Shown piece after piece: positions 43,805 through 53,924 of a DNA stretch of 64,000 nt. Under the pieces are notes generated by a model. It was not told the DNA's origin. It worked only from the letters and a program-made list of their open reading frames with translations, and ran no database searches. Within the stretch, counting starts at the first letter, position 1. Every line of letters starts with the position of its first letter. The stretch is from Gammaproteobacteria bacterium (lineage in GTDB: Bacteria > Pseudomonadota > Gammaproteobacteria > Pseudomonadales > Azotimanducaceae): assembly GCA_028821515.1 (NCBI GenBank), contig JAPPGA010000029.1, positions 1 to 64,000 of the forward strand. Direction: 5' to 3'. Position numbers and translations under genes: made by a program.

Positions 43805-45118
43805 ATGGGTGCGAGAACCGTCATCAAGAACGCCCGGATCGTCAATGAGGGCGCGATAGTGCAGGGCGACCTCGCGATGCGGGATGGACGCATCGAGCGT
43901 ATCGGTGGATCTATCGCGGGTGATGTCGAGATAGACGCCGCCGGCGCCTGGCTGATGCCGGGGATGATCGACGACCAGGTGCATTTTCGTGAACCCGGGT
44001 TCGAACACAAGGCCAACATCGAGACGGAGTCGGCGGCCGCCCTGGCAGGTGGCGTGACGAGCTACATGGAGATGCCTAACTGCATCCCGCAGACCATCGA
44101 CGCGGGGGCGCTGGAGGACAAGCATCGCCGCGCAGCGGCCAAATCCGCTGCCAACTACGCGTTCTATTTCGGGGCGACGAACGACAATCTCGAAGCAATC
44201 AAGGCCGTCGATCCCCTGAAGGCGTGCGGCGTCAAGGTGTTCATGGGCGCGTCCACGGGCAACATGCTGGTGGACGACGAAGAGACCCTGGAGGGCATCT
44301 TCGCGTCGAGTCCGCTGGTCATCGCCACGCACTGCGAGGACACGCCGACGATTCTTGCCAACGAGGCGCGGGCGCAAGCGGAATACGGCGATGCGATCCC
44401 CATCGAAATGCATCCCCGGATCCGCTCGGAGGAGGCCTGCTACAAGTCGTCGAGCCTCGCCGTGGAACTCGCGAGACGCTACGGCAGCAGGCTGCACGTG
44501 CTGCATCTCACGACCGCGCGCGAACTGGAGTTGTTCGAGACGGGACCCATCGAAGGCAAGCGCATCACGGCCGAAGTCTGCGTGCACCATCTCTTTTTCG
44601 ACGAGACGGACTACGCGACGCGCGGGGCGGACATCAAGTGCAACCCGGCGATCAAGACACCGGACGACAGGCGGGCGCTGCGGGCGGCAGTGCTCGAGGA
44701 CCGCATCGACATCGTGGCGACGGACCACGCGCCGCATACACGGGAAGAAAAAGGTCTTCGCTATGTCGATGCACCGTCGGGCATGCCGCTCGTTCAGCAC
44801 GCCCTCCTGAGCCTCCTCGAATACACGCCTGTGGAGACGGTGGTGCATAAGACAGCCCATGCGCCGGCACTCAGGTTCGGCGTCAGGGAACGCGGTTTCC
44901 TGCGCGAGGGGTACTGGGCCGACCTGGTGTTGATCGATCCGGGCCGGACGACAGCGGTCGACGACGAGCGCCTCTACTACAAGTGCGGCTGGTCGCCGTT
45001 TTCCGGAGTGACTTTCAGATCGCGCGTCACCCACACGTTCCTCAACGGGAACCTGGTGTTCTCGGACGGCGAAGTGCGCGACACGTCACGCGCCATGGCC
45101 GTGGAATTCGACCGTTAA
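43805..45118 (+). CDS. pyrC: Dihydroorotase, class I (multifunctional-type)
   Basis: From the ATG at 43805 the protein has 437 residues. Metal-binding motifs are HFREPG and DHAPHTREEKG, with VFMGASTGNML, ATHCED and LHVLHLTTARE in between. It closes the dihydroorotate ring in pyrimidine synthesis. The motifs favour dihydroorotase over allantoinase or dihydropyrimidinase, though relatives are close. It is probably translated with the TlpA-like gene, four bases upstream. Confidence 0.85.
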   Translation: MGARTVIKNARIVNEGAIVQGDLAMRDGRIERIGGSIAGDVEIDAAGAWLMPGMIDDQVHFREPGFEHKANIETESAAALAGGVTSYMEMPNCIPQTIDAGALEDKHRRAAAKSAANYAFYFGATNDNLEAIKAVDPLKACGVKVFMGASTGNMLVDDEETLEGIFASSPLVIATHCEDTPTILANEARAQAEYGDAIPIEMHPRIRSEEACYKSSSLAVELARRYGSRLHVLHLTTARELELFETGPIEGKRITAEVCVHHLFFDETDYATRGADIKCNPAIKTPDDRRALRAAVLEDRIDIVATDHAPHTREEKGLRYVDAPSGMPLVQHALLSLLEYTPVETVVHKTAHAPALRFGVRERGFLREGYWADLVLIDPGRTTAVDDERLYYKCGWSPFSGVTFRSRVTHTFLNGNLVFSDGEVRDTSRAMAVEFDR

Positions 45119-45179
45119 CCCAACTGACGTCGTGCTGATCAGTGGCCTGCAAAGGAAGTGCTGGCTTTTTTCCCGCTGC

Positions 45180-45205
45180 TGGAGGCGTACATCCATGGAA
45201 GCCCG
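45180..45205. repeat. Dispersed repeat copy in non-coding DNA
   Basis: This sequence matches 40164-40189 inside glcE at 25 of 26 positions. The 45119-45365 stretch around it holds no recognisable gene; a T-run sits at 45166-45171. It is likely an ordinary, intergenic member of the repeat family. Confidence 0.6.
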
Positions 45206-45365
45206 CGAAATGTAGGCGTCCGACTTACCTGTTCTTGAGAGATGTCTGGTGACATGTTGCGAGACTGGCCGGTTGACTTGGGGATGTGATCCGCGGACGA
45301 TTTCTGGTGACGGTTCATGATCCCATTGGCGGCGTGAGCGCGGAATCGAGAGGCTGGATGACCGA

Positions 45366-45518
45366 ATGCTTGTACGACCGAACGGAGAACAGCGACTGGC
45401 CGACGTGATGGCCAACGCCACGCTGGTGGGGCGCATCGCCGCAGCCGCCAGGCTGAGCGCAAGGCGCAGGCGCGAGATCGCCGTGAGTTGCGTCAAGGCG
45501 CGTATCGGGCACGAATGA
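45366..45518 (+). CDS. Possible 50-residue basic small protein
   Basis: An ATG at 45366 opens a 50-codon frame rich in Arg and Ala (LSARRRREIAVSCVKARIGHE at its end). Its stop overlaps the start of the next gene (ATGA at 45515-45518), the spacing of a co-translated pair. It resembles the short basic ends of proteins found near phage genes, but I cannot name a family. It may be a remnant. Confidence 0.35.
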   Translation: MLVRPNGEQRLADVMANATLVGRIAAAARLSARRRREIAVSCVKARIGHE

Positions 45519-45688
45519 TGGCGGCCAAAATGGATGTCGGCGGCTACTCGACCGATGAGCGTCTCGCACGCCTGGAAACCCACTTGCTGCATATGGCCAC
45601 CAAAGCATGGGTTCTCGGAGGCGTGGTAGGCGGCATGGTGGCGGCGGCGACCCTGACGCTCGCTATCATCAAGCTGTTTGCCGTATAG
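45515..45688 (+). CDS. Small XhlA/holin-like membrane protein
   Basis: From the ATG at 45515 (or 45518) the protein has 57 residues: a short amphipathic helix (STDERLARLETHLLHMATK) followed by one transmembrane segment (VLGGVVGGMVAAATLTLAII). This pattern matches XhlA-type haemolysin/holin accessory proteins. No lysis enzyme or phage gene lies next to it. It may be a prophage leftover or a small envelope-stress protein. Confidence 0.55.
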   Translation: MMAAKMDVGGYSTDERLARLETHLLHMATKAWVLGGVVGGMVAAATLTLAIIKLFAV

Positions 45689-45701
45689 CTGGAGAGACAC
45701 A

Positions 45702-47357
<1,656 letters not shown>

Positions 47358-47369
47358 TCGCCGCAGTTC

Positions 47370-47831
47370 CTATCTGTCCGCGAGCTTTGGTCGAGCTTCC
47401 ACCACGAGCGAGTGAGATGCGGCGCGGTCGAGATCCGCCGGCAAAGGAGTTCCGTCCTTCGTGAGACCCACGTCGTGGTACACGGCGTCTCCGGGAAACT
47501 GCGCGAGATAGCCGGCCAGCAGTTCCCGGACCGTCGCCGGATCGTCGTCGATGACACGCGCGGTACAGATGACATCGCGACCGCGCATGCGCAACACCAC
47601 CGTTGGGTCATGCTTCAGGTTCGGCCACCACTTGGCGTCCCGATTCGTGAACCAACGGATCGTCGTTCCGACCTTGATGTAGCGCACCGGCGTCGTGTAG
47701 GTGCGACCCGTCACCCGTCCGGTGAAGGTGATCAGCATCAGGCTCCGGCTCGCGAGGGCATGCAGGGGCGAGCGCAGCAGCAACCGCATGCCGGCATTGA
47801 TGACCACGAACAGGGGTTCTGGGATTCTCAC
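47370..47831 (-). CDS. Deazaflavin (F420)-dependent nitroreductase-family protein (Ddn-like)
   Basis: With a GTG start at 47831 the protein has 153 residues. TFTGRVTGRTYTTPVRYIK, RDAKWWPNLKHDPTVVLRM and the ending match the PNPOx-like split-barrel of F420-dependent nitroreductases. It lies between two acyl-CoA ligase genes, 11 bases after one stop and 12 before the other start, so it is probably co-transcribed with them. F420 use is known for the family and is inferred here. Confidence 0.8.
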   Translation of the reverse strand: MRIPEPLFVVINAGMRLLLRSPLHALASRSLMLITFTGRVTGRTYTTPVRYIKVGTTIRWFTNRDAKWWPNLKHDPTVVLRMRGRDVICTARVIDDDPATVRELLAGYLAQFPGDAVYHDVGLTKDGTPLPADLDRAASHSLVVEARPKLADR

Positions 47832-47842
47832 GGCTTGCGGAC

Positions 47843-49456
47843 TCAGGAAAGGGCGCGCTCGGCTTCCGACCGCGCCCACTTGTAGTCGGCCTTGCCGTTG
47901 GGGGCGCGCCTCACCTCGTCCACGAACACGATGCGTTTGGGTGACTTGTATCCCGCCAGGTGGCCGTGTGCAAAGTCGATCAGGTCCTGCTCGGAGATCG
48001 GGTTGCGGGCGGAAGTGACCGCGACGACCCGCTGGCCGAAACGCTCGTCGTCGATGCCGACGACGAGACAGTCGTAGACCTCTGCGTGTCTTTTGAGTGC
48101 TTCCTCCACTTCCTCCGGATAGACCTTCTCGCCGGCGGTGTTGATGCAGTTGCTGCCGCGGCCGAGGAGTGTGATGGAGCCGTCGGCCTCCACGGTCGCC
48201 CAGTCGCCGGCGAAGCTGTACCAGATGCCGTCGATCTCCCTGAAGGTCTCGGCGGACTTTTCCGGATCCTTGTAGTAGCCGAAAGCCGCCGTACGGCCAC
48301 TCGCCAGCATGCCGACTTCCCCGGATCCGGGTTCGACGTCGCGACCGTCTTCCGTGAAAACCCGGACCCCCGAGTTGATCCTGAACCTGGCCGTCTCGAC
48401 GGGGTTGTCGCGCGTCGAGACGGACGTGGCGAGGCCGCCTTCGGTCGAGCCCATGGTATCTAGCAGGCTCATGTCCTGGTACTCGAGCAGACGCTCCTTG
48501 ACTTCGGCGCTCCACATTACGCCACTGGAAACGATCTGTTTCAGCGACGAGATGTCGTAGGGATTACTGCGCGCGCCGGCGTCGTTCAGCGCATCCAGCA
48601 TGGGTCTCGCGAACGCATCGCCGACGATGGTCACGGTCGTGCAGCGGTTGCGCTCAATCTCGCCCCATATCAGGTGCGGGTCCAGGCCGAGTTTCGAGAT
48701 CGTCACGATCGTGCCCCCGCCGAGCAGCGGCATCATCGCCCCCAGCCACATGCCGGTGCCATGCATCAGGGGACAGGCCGTGAGGCTGATGGGCTGGTTC
48801 CCCCGCTCGGACAGTTCCCGGATGACCGCCGGCACATCCTCGACCTGTTTTGGCGCGGCATTGCGGCTGCCGAGAAGGAAGGCGGTGAGCCCGAAGACAA
48901 ATGGGTGGTGGTGGTACATCACGCCCTTCGGCATGCCGGTAGTGCCCCCGGTGTAGAGCATGTAGATGTCGTCGCCGGGCCGTTCCATGCGATCGAGCGG
49001 CGGATTTCCCCGGATGACCTGTTCGTAGTCGAAGACGTCGGGAAGTAGCGCCTCCGTGCCGTCGTCGACCTGGATATAGGTCGTAACCCGTGGTAGCCGG
49101 TTGCGGATTTCCCAGATGCGTGCCGCGTAGCAGGCCTGGAAGAAGACGACCTCGGCGTCGGAGTTGTCGAGCAGGTAGACGAGTTCGTCGAACTTGTAGC
49201 GGTAGTTGACGTTCACGGAGACGCCGCGCGCCTTGAAGATGCCGTACTGTGCTTCGAGGTACTCGTTCGAATTGTGCAGGTAGATGGCCGCCTTGCCATC
49301 GGGCCGCAGGCCACGCGACTGCAGGAATCGCGCGATCCGTGCCGCGCGGTCGTCGTACTCCCCCCAGGTTCTCCGCACATCGCCGCAGACGAGCGCGTCG
49401 CGGTTGGGAATCTCATCAGAGATTGCCTCCCAGACGGAGGCGAAGTGCAGGTCCAT
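47843..49456 (-). CDS. Acyl-CoA synthetase (AMP-forming, FadD-like)
   Basis: The 537-residue protein has the P-loop MLYTGGTTGMPKGVMYHH, DTMGSTEGG, the WYSFAGDWATVEADG and RGSNCINTAGEKVYPEEVEE regions and a C-terminal KADYKW lysine. GGTTGMPKG replaces the usual SGTTGNPKG form, as in several acyl-CoA synthetases acting on steroid side chains or medium-chain acids. It is only distantly similar to the ligase at 45702-47357. The substrate is unknown. Confidence 0.88.
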   Translation of the reverse strand: MDLHFASVWEAISDEIPNRDALVCGDVRRTWGEYDDRAARIARFLQSRGLRPDGKAAIYLHNSNEYLEAQYGIFKARGVSVNVNYRYKFDELVYLLDNSDAEVVFFQACYAARIWEIRNRLPRVTTYIQVDDGTEALLPDVFDYEQVIRGNPPLDRMERPGDDIYMLYTGGTTGMPKGVMYHHHPFVFGLTAFLLGSRNAAPKQVEDVPAVIRELSERGNQPISLTACPLMHGTGMWLGAMMPLLGGGTIVTISKLGLDPHLIWGEIERNRCTTVTIVGDAFARPMLDALNDAGARSNPYDISSLKQIVSSGVMWSAEVKERLLEYQDMSLLDTMGSTEGGLATSVSTRDNPVETARFRINSGVRVFTEDGRDVEPGSGEVGMLASGRTAAFGYYKDPEKSAETFREIDGIWYSFAGDWATVEADGSITLLGRGSNCINTAGEKVYPEEVEEALKRHAEVYDCLVVGIDDERFGQRVVAVTSARNPISEQDLIDFAHGHLAGYKSPKRIVFVDEVRRAPNGKADYKWARSEAERALS

Positions 49457-49628
49457 CGCGGATCTTCCAGTGGAATCGAGGATTGAAACTAATGAATCGG
49501 CGTGTGGATGTCACGCGTGCCGCAGACAGGCGAAAGCCTCGGCCGCCGATTGAACACTCGCCAGGAAAGCGCATTGCCTTGGCCAGTCATCGCGCGGGCG
49601 AGATCAGATGCGTCAATTGTTGGTGATT

Positions 49629-49649
49629 TTGGCCACTCAATGTGGCCAA
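49629..49649. promoter_or_regulatory. Perfect inverted repeat upstream of the pspC mini-operon
   Basis: TTGGCCAC and GTGGCCAA form an eight-base inverted repeat with a five-base spacer. It lies about 160 bases before the sigma-54-like promoter at 49808, which is a possible distance for an activator site. It could be a binding site for a PspF-like activator or a separate operator; no protein in this window is the obvious ligand. The rest of 49457-49860 holds no gene. Confidence 0.4.
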
Positions 49650-49807
49650 TGTGGCGCGAATGCGGGCTCATTCGTTGCAGTGAATCGAGAATCGATCCGT
49701 GCATCGACGTGCGATTCAGGAGGAATTGGCCGGAGTCGCTATGCCGGACGGCGTTTTGACGGCGCCTGAGACGTCCAGACCGGGAAAACACGCCACGTGA
49801 ATTGAAC

Positions 49808-49824
49808 TTGGCACGTTTCTTGAT
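49808..49824 (+). promoter_or_regulatory. Candidate sigma-54 promoter for the small-membrane-protein/pspC operon
   Basis: TTGGCACG-TTTC-TTGAT matches the -24/-12 consensus TGGCACG-N4-TTGCW at all but the C of the -12 GC. The start site would lie near 49836, about 25 bases before the ATG at 49861. Classical psp operons are driven by sigma-54 with PspF, which strengthens the call. No pspF or pspA is present here. Confidence 0.55.
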
Positions 49825-49860
49825 GCCAAAGAATGTACCGGATGTGTTGAGAAAGGGGTC

Positions 49861-50034
49861 ATGTTCAGACTGTCGCGAATACATGCGCCGCGCGGCACGC
49901 TGGCGGCGTTTGCCCTGGTGGTCGTGGCGATGCTCCTGTTCGGCATCATCGCGCAGGCGCATGGACCGGTCGCTGCTCCCTTGGCCTGCATGGCCGAACT
50001 CGACGCGTCACTGGTGGAAATCTCGGAACGGTAG
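49861..50034 (+). CDS. 57-residue single-span membrane protein upstream of pspC
   Basis: An ATG at 49861 with a strong ribosome site (GAAAGGGG) opens a 57-codon frame. Residues 14-33 (TLAAFALVVVAMLLFGIIAQ) form one transmembrane helix, with a short acidic C-terminal tail. The stop is followed at once by a GGAGG ribosome site and pspC at 50044, so the two form an operon. I do not recognise a family. A role in envelope stress with PspC is inferred from position. Confidence 0.65.
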   Translation: MFRLSRIHAPRGTLAAFALVVVAMLLFGIIAQAHGPVAAPLACMAELDASLVEISER

Positions 50035-50043
50035 GAGGCCCGA

Positions 50044-50265
50044 ATGAGCTACGAAGCGGACGAAATTGGCCGTGATCGCCTCGCGCTGGATTATGGCCAG
50101 CGCTGGATCGGGGGCGTTTGCGCCGGATTCGCAAACTATTTTGATATCGATCCGGCGATTGTACGGGTCGGATTGGTGGTAACCGGCCTGTTCTTTCCGA
50201 AGATCGTTGTCGCTGCCTACCTGATAGCCTGGCTAGTCCTCGACCGGCGCGAACCACGACCCTAG
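50044..50265 (+). CDS. pspC: PspC-domain membrane protein
   Basis: The 73-residue protein has the PspC hallmark WIGGVCAGFANYFDIDPAIVRV followed by a hydrophobic segment (GLVVTGLFFPKIVVAAYLIAWLVL). PspC proteins sit in the inner membrane and sense or buffer envelope stress in the phage-shock response. It is short, like stand-alone PspC proteins. The upstream 57-residue membrane protein and the sigma-54-like promoter at 49808 form its operon. Confidence 0.9.
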   Translation: MSYEADEIGRDRLALDYGQRWIGGVCAGFANYFDIDPAIVRVGLVVTGLFFPKIVVAAYLIAWLVLDRREPRP

Positions 50266-50411
50266 TTTCGTGATACGACGACCCTAGCCGCCTGCGCCGG
50301 AAGCGCGGCACGGGTGCCGGTCAAGGGCCTGGGGGTGCCCACCCGGGATTTGCTACAACGAACGCCCTCGGCAATTGGCCGCAACCCGTAACCGGGGTAC
50401 GCTCTGCCCCG

Positions 50412-51590
50412 ATGTACCTGCTCGAATACCGTGTCCCCATCAGCGCAGCGCTGCTGGTGTTCTCGTTCGCGTCCGTGTTTGTCCTCACGAGTCAGAGCGG
50501 TTCCAGTTTCCCGACCTATGTGCTTGCGATCCTGACCCTCCTGGGGTTCAGCCGCTGGTCGGGGCTCTGGCTCGACTGGACTTTCCTGTGTGTCGTGGCA
50601 TTGGTCGGCTACCTGGCGGCTTCGACCTTGTGGTCGGACCCGTTCGACGCCCGGGACGCGTTCAGCCAATGGGGCAAGGCGCTCCTGGTAGCGTGTTTCG
50701 TCGTGGCGGCGGCCGAGGGATTACGCACTGACTGGTTTTTTCGGAGGCTGACCCTGACGATCGCCTTGTTCGCGGGGGCGGCTTCCGTGGTAGCCCTGGT
50801 CCGGTTCTTCGCGTTCCCGCCGGACGATGGCCGGCTAAGCGGCTTGGGCCAGCTCGAATGCCAGGTGTGCGCGGCCCTGATATTCGGCGTGGCATTGCTG
50901 TGCACGCTGTATTGGGTGTTCGAGGCGCCGTCACTGCGCTGGAGAGTGTGGGCCGTGTTGAACGCACTATGCCTGGCGTCTGCGGTGGTGTTGACGGACT
51001 CCCGGAATGCCTGGGTGGCGGTGCCGTTCGCCTGCATCGTCTACCTCGTTTCCCGGCAGTCGAAGTCGGCCGGGACGTTCGCCGTCATCGTGATCGCCTT
51101 TGCCGCTGTGTCACTGGCTCTCGTGGGAGGGCTGCTGGCAAGCCCGGCAAGCGAATTCCTGCTGCCGCGCGGCGACAGTTTCCGGCCGGCAATCTGGGCG
51201 GAAGTCCTTTCCCGTGCGCTGGCGGGGGGACCGTGGCTGGGCAACGGCTTATTGACGGACGACGGCGTCTTTGTCGACTGCTACCTGCTGGCGCACCCGC
51301 ACAACCTGTACCTCGCGGTGCTGTTCCAGGGGGGCCTCGTCGCAGTCGCCCTGTTTGCCGCCGTGCTCGCGCTCTCCATTCGAACCCTGCTCCTGAACTT
51401 CGGGCGGGAGGAGGCGAAGCTCGCGCTCGGAATCTGTGCGCTGGCGTTGCCCGCATACCTGCTAGACGGTCACGAACTGCTCACCAGGATAGGCTGGACC
51501 TGGCTCCTGGTCTGGTTGCCGGTCGCGGTCAGCGTCGCGCTAAGCGGTGGCGGCCGACTCGATGACGCGAATCGTTTCGGCGGCGGCTGA
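50412..51590 (+). CDS. O-antigen ligase/polymerase-type membrane protein
   Basis: The 392-residue protein has ten or more hydrophobic segments and a large periplasmic loop with the Wzy/WaaL features AHPHNLYLAVLFQGG. Such proteins polymerise or ligate polysaccharide repeat units in the periplasm. The last 17 codons overlap the 3' end of the convergent glycosyltransferase gene by 51 bases, an unusually long convergent overlap. Whether it is polymerase or ligase cannot be told from sequence. Confidence 0.82.
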   Translation: MYLLEYRVPISAALLVFSFASVFVLTSQSGSSFPTYVLAILTLLGFSRWSGLWLDWTFLCVVALVGYLAASTLWSDPFDARDAFSQWGKALLVACFVVAAAEGLRTDWFFRRLTLTIALFAGAASVVALVRFFAFPPDDGRLSGLGQLECQVCAALIFGVALLCTLYWVFEAPSLRWRVWAVLNALCLASAVVLTDSRNAWVAVPFACIVYLVSRQSKSAGTFAVIVIAFAAVSLALVGGLLASPASEFLLPRGDSFRPAIWAEVLSRALAGGPWLGNGLLTDDGVFVDCYLLAHPHNLYLAVLFQGGLVAVALFAAVLALSIRTLLLNFGREEAKLALGICALALPAYLLDGHELLTRIGWTWLLVWLPVAVSVALSGGGRLDDANRFGGG

Positions 51591-52634
51591 GTCCCAGGAG
51601 AAATCCATCGCCCGCCGCCGGGCGGCGCCGGCCAATCGCGATCGAAGCGAGGCGTCCGTCATCATGCGTTTCAGTCCGCAGGCGATGTCATCGATGGATG
51701 CCGGATCGACGAACAGGCCTGCATCGCCCGCAATCTCCGGCATTGACGACGTGTTGCCGGTGAGCACGGGCTTGCCGAATGTCATCGCTTCGATGATCGG
51801 CAGGCCGAAGCCTTCGTAGAGACTTGGCAGCGCGACGAAATCGCAACCGGCGTACTGCGCGAGCAGGTCTTCGTCTTCCAGTGACCCCAAGGCATGAACG
51901 CGGGACTCGAGCCCATGCGCCCGGACGAGCGCGTCCGGCTTTGGCATGCGCCAGCCCGCGCCTCCGACAAGATGGAGGTCGTGTTGCACGTCGTCCTTGA
52001 TGCGCGTGAACGCTGCCAGCAGGCGTTGGAGGTTCTTTCTCGGCTCCACCGTACCGACGAAAAGCCCGTAGGGCCGGGGGACTTGTGGAACGGGAATCAC
52101 GGACGGTGAGACGAATGACGCCGCGTGTACGACGGTCGTCTTGTGGGCGGCCTCGGGGAAGTGGCGCTGGATGGAGCACTTCGTCGCGCGGGATACAGCG
52201 ATGAGGCGGTTTGCCCTGTTGATGGAGCGCGGCATCATCGCCCGCTCGAGGACGTACCCGAGTGGCCGCATGGTCTCGGGAGCGTGCTTCCAGACCAGGT
52301 CGTGAATCGTGACCACTGCGGGCGTCGGCAGACGAACGGGCACGCGGTGCCGCGGAGACCAGAACACGTCCGCCCGGTCAAGCGCAACCCAGCGCGGAAA
52401 CTGAACCTGGGCATGCAGTTCCCCCAGGAGGTCGGGCGTCCGGACCACGACATTCGGCGGAACAGCCGAAGGCCCGTTTAGCGAAGGTGAGAACTTCTCC
52501 CAGGCGGGCGCGGGCCCATACAGAAACCACTGGTGATTCGAACCCTTCAACATCCGTTGAAGCAGTTCGGCGAGGTAGCGGCCGATACCTGTCCTGGGTG
52601 CAGACAGGGGGCGGGCGTCGACCGCGATCCTCAT
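51540..52634 (-). CDS. Glycosyltransferase family 4
   Basis: The 364-residue GT-B enzyme has an N-terminal acceptor domain (RPLSAPRTGIGRYL) and a C-terminal donor domain with FVGTVEPRKNLQRLLAAF, HALGSLEDEDLLAQY and LPSLYEGFGLPIIEAM (E..GFGLP). It transfers a nucleotide-sugar unit to a growing polysaccharide. Its start overlaps the next glycosyltransferase stop (ATGA), so the two are coupled. Its 3' end overlaps the ligase/polymerase gene. Confidence 0.88.
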   Translation of the reverse strand: MRIAVDARPLSAPRTGIGRYLAELLQRMLKGSNHQWFLYGPAPAWEKFSPSLNGPSAVPPNVVVRTPDLLGELHAQVQFPRWVALDRADVFWSPRHRVPVRLPTPAVVTIHDLVWKHAPETMRPLGYVLERAMMPRSINRANRLIAVSRATKCSIQRHFPEAAHKTTVVHAASFVSPSVIPVPQVPRPYGLFVGTVEPRKNLQRLLAAFTRIKDDVQHDLHLVGGAGWRMPKPDALVRAHGLESRVHALGSLEDEDLLAQYAGCDFVALPSLYEGFGLPIIEAMTFGKPVLTGNTSSMPEIAGDAGLFVDPASIDDIACGLKRMMTDASLRSRLAGAARRRAMDFSWDSAAAETIRVIESAATA

Positions 52635-53806
52635 CGCCCGATGGGCGCTCCGTTGCTGCGCCGTTGATGTACGTTGATGGCCTCATGCCCGAGGCTGCGG
52701 TAGATCGCGTCGTAACGCTCACCCATGCGGTCACCAGTGAAGAACCGTTCGAACCGCTGCCGGGCGCGCCGTCCCATGGCGGCGGCCATCTCCGGGCAGT
52801 CGTGAATCCGGTCCATCGCCTGGCGCAGCGCCAGCGGGGAGCCGGGAGCCACGGCCAACCCGGTCTCACCGCCGATATTGACGTGGCTGGTGCCTGATCC
52901 CGCTTCCGTCGATATCAGCGCCTTGGAGTACATTGCGCCTTCCAGCAGCGCCACGCCAAAGGCCTCGGTGCGCAGGTAGGACGGAAAGACCACGCCGCGG
53001 CAAAGCGACAGCAGTGCGACCTTTTCCTCGTTCGACACGTAACCGGTGAAGTCGACGTTGTCGAGGCGTAGCCGCTGCGCCTGGTCGAGCAGTTCGCGTT
53101 CCGTGGGACCCGACCCGGCGATGACCACGCGGAACGGGGCGCCCGCGCACGCGTCGAGGAGGATATGCAATCCCTTGTAGTAGCGCAGGACGCCGATGAA
53201 GAGGAAGAAACCCTCTCCGTACCTGTCGCGCATCCGGGCCCGAATGCGGGGACAGACCTTCGGATAAGTGCGTTCGTTCAAGCCGATCGGTACGATCTCC
53301 ACCTTGTCCTGGAAACGGCGCAGCACGTCGCTGGTGGCGAAGTAGTTGGGCGAGGTGCCCACGATTCGGTCGACGTTGCGCAGGAACCGGTGCATCACCG
53401 GCCGATAGAGCAGCCGGAGTACGCGCTGCCGGACGATGTCGGAGTGGTAGGTCAGGACCGTCGGGCGCTTTATCCGGCAGGTCAGGTTCAGGACATCGCC
53501 GAACGGCCACGGGAAGTGATAGTGGATGAGGTCTGCCCATTCGGCGAGGCGTTCGTGCATCGCGAAGGCCTGCAGCGACATGCCGCAGGAAGCGACCTCA
53601 AGGTCGCGGTGCGCGCGATACACCTTGACTTCGTTGTGGCGGAGAACCCGGGGACGGGCGTTGGCGCTAAGCGCGAGCAGGCGGTTGTCGATGCCGCGCG
53701 ACTTGGTGTCGAGGCAAATCTGCCGAATGAGTTCTTCGATTCCGCCCTGGCTATCGGGGAAATAGGTTCGGTAGACGTGTAGAACGCGCAATGTGCCCCC
53801 CGGCAT
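52631..53806 (-). CDS. Glycosyltransferase family 4
   Basis: From the ATG at 53806 the protein has 391 residues: LHVYRTYFPDSQGGIEELIRQ, FIGVLRYYKGLHILLDA, VDFTGYVSNEEKVALL and FPSYLRTEAFGVALLEGAM (the E..G donor motif appears as EAFGVALLE). GT-B fold, GT4 class. The extra sequence to 54079 in this frame is non-coding and opposite manC. It forms an operon with the GT4 gene at 51540-52634 and is divergent from manC. Confidence 0.88.
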   Translation of the reverse strand: MPGGTLRVLHVYRTYFPDSQGGIEELIRQICLDTKSRGIDNRLLALSANARPRVLRHNEVKVYRAHRDLEVASCGMSLQAFAMHERLAEWADLIHYHFPWPFGDVLNLTCRIKRPTVLTYHSDIVRQRVLRLLYRPVMHRFLRNVDRIVGTSPNYFATSDVLRRFQDKVEIVPIGLNERTYPKVCPRIRARMRDRYGEGFFLFIGVLRYYKGLHILLDACAGAPFRVVIAGSGPTERELLDQAQRLRLDNVDFTGYVSNEEKVALLSLCRGVVFPSYLRTEAFGVALLEGAMYSKALISTEAGSGTSHVNIGGETGLAVAPGSPLALRQAMDRIHDCPEMAAAMGRRARQRFERFFTGDRMGERYDAIYRSLGHEAINVHQRRSNGAPIGR

Positions 53807-53924
53807 GGCCCCCGCGCCCGGTCTGCTACCTCTCCCAACGGCCGAACGCAACGCGCTAGAATGATAGCAACAGTATGGAGACCGGCGAAATACCCAACCG
53901 GTCTCACCGTCAGGGAGCAAGCAT

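Noticed and set aside
43667-45034. A 455-codon open frame on the minus strand
   Set aside because: It is antisense to the dihydroorotase gene and shows no motif of its own.
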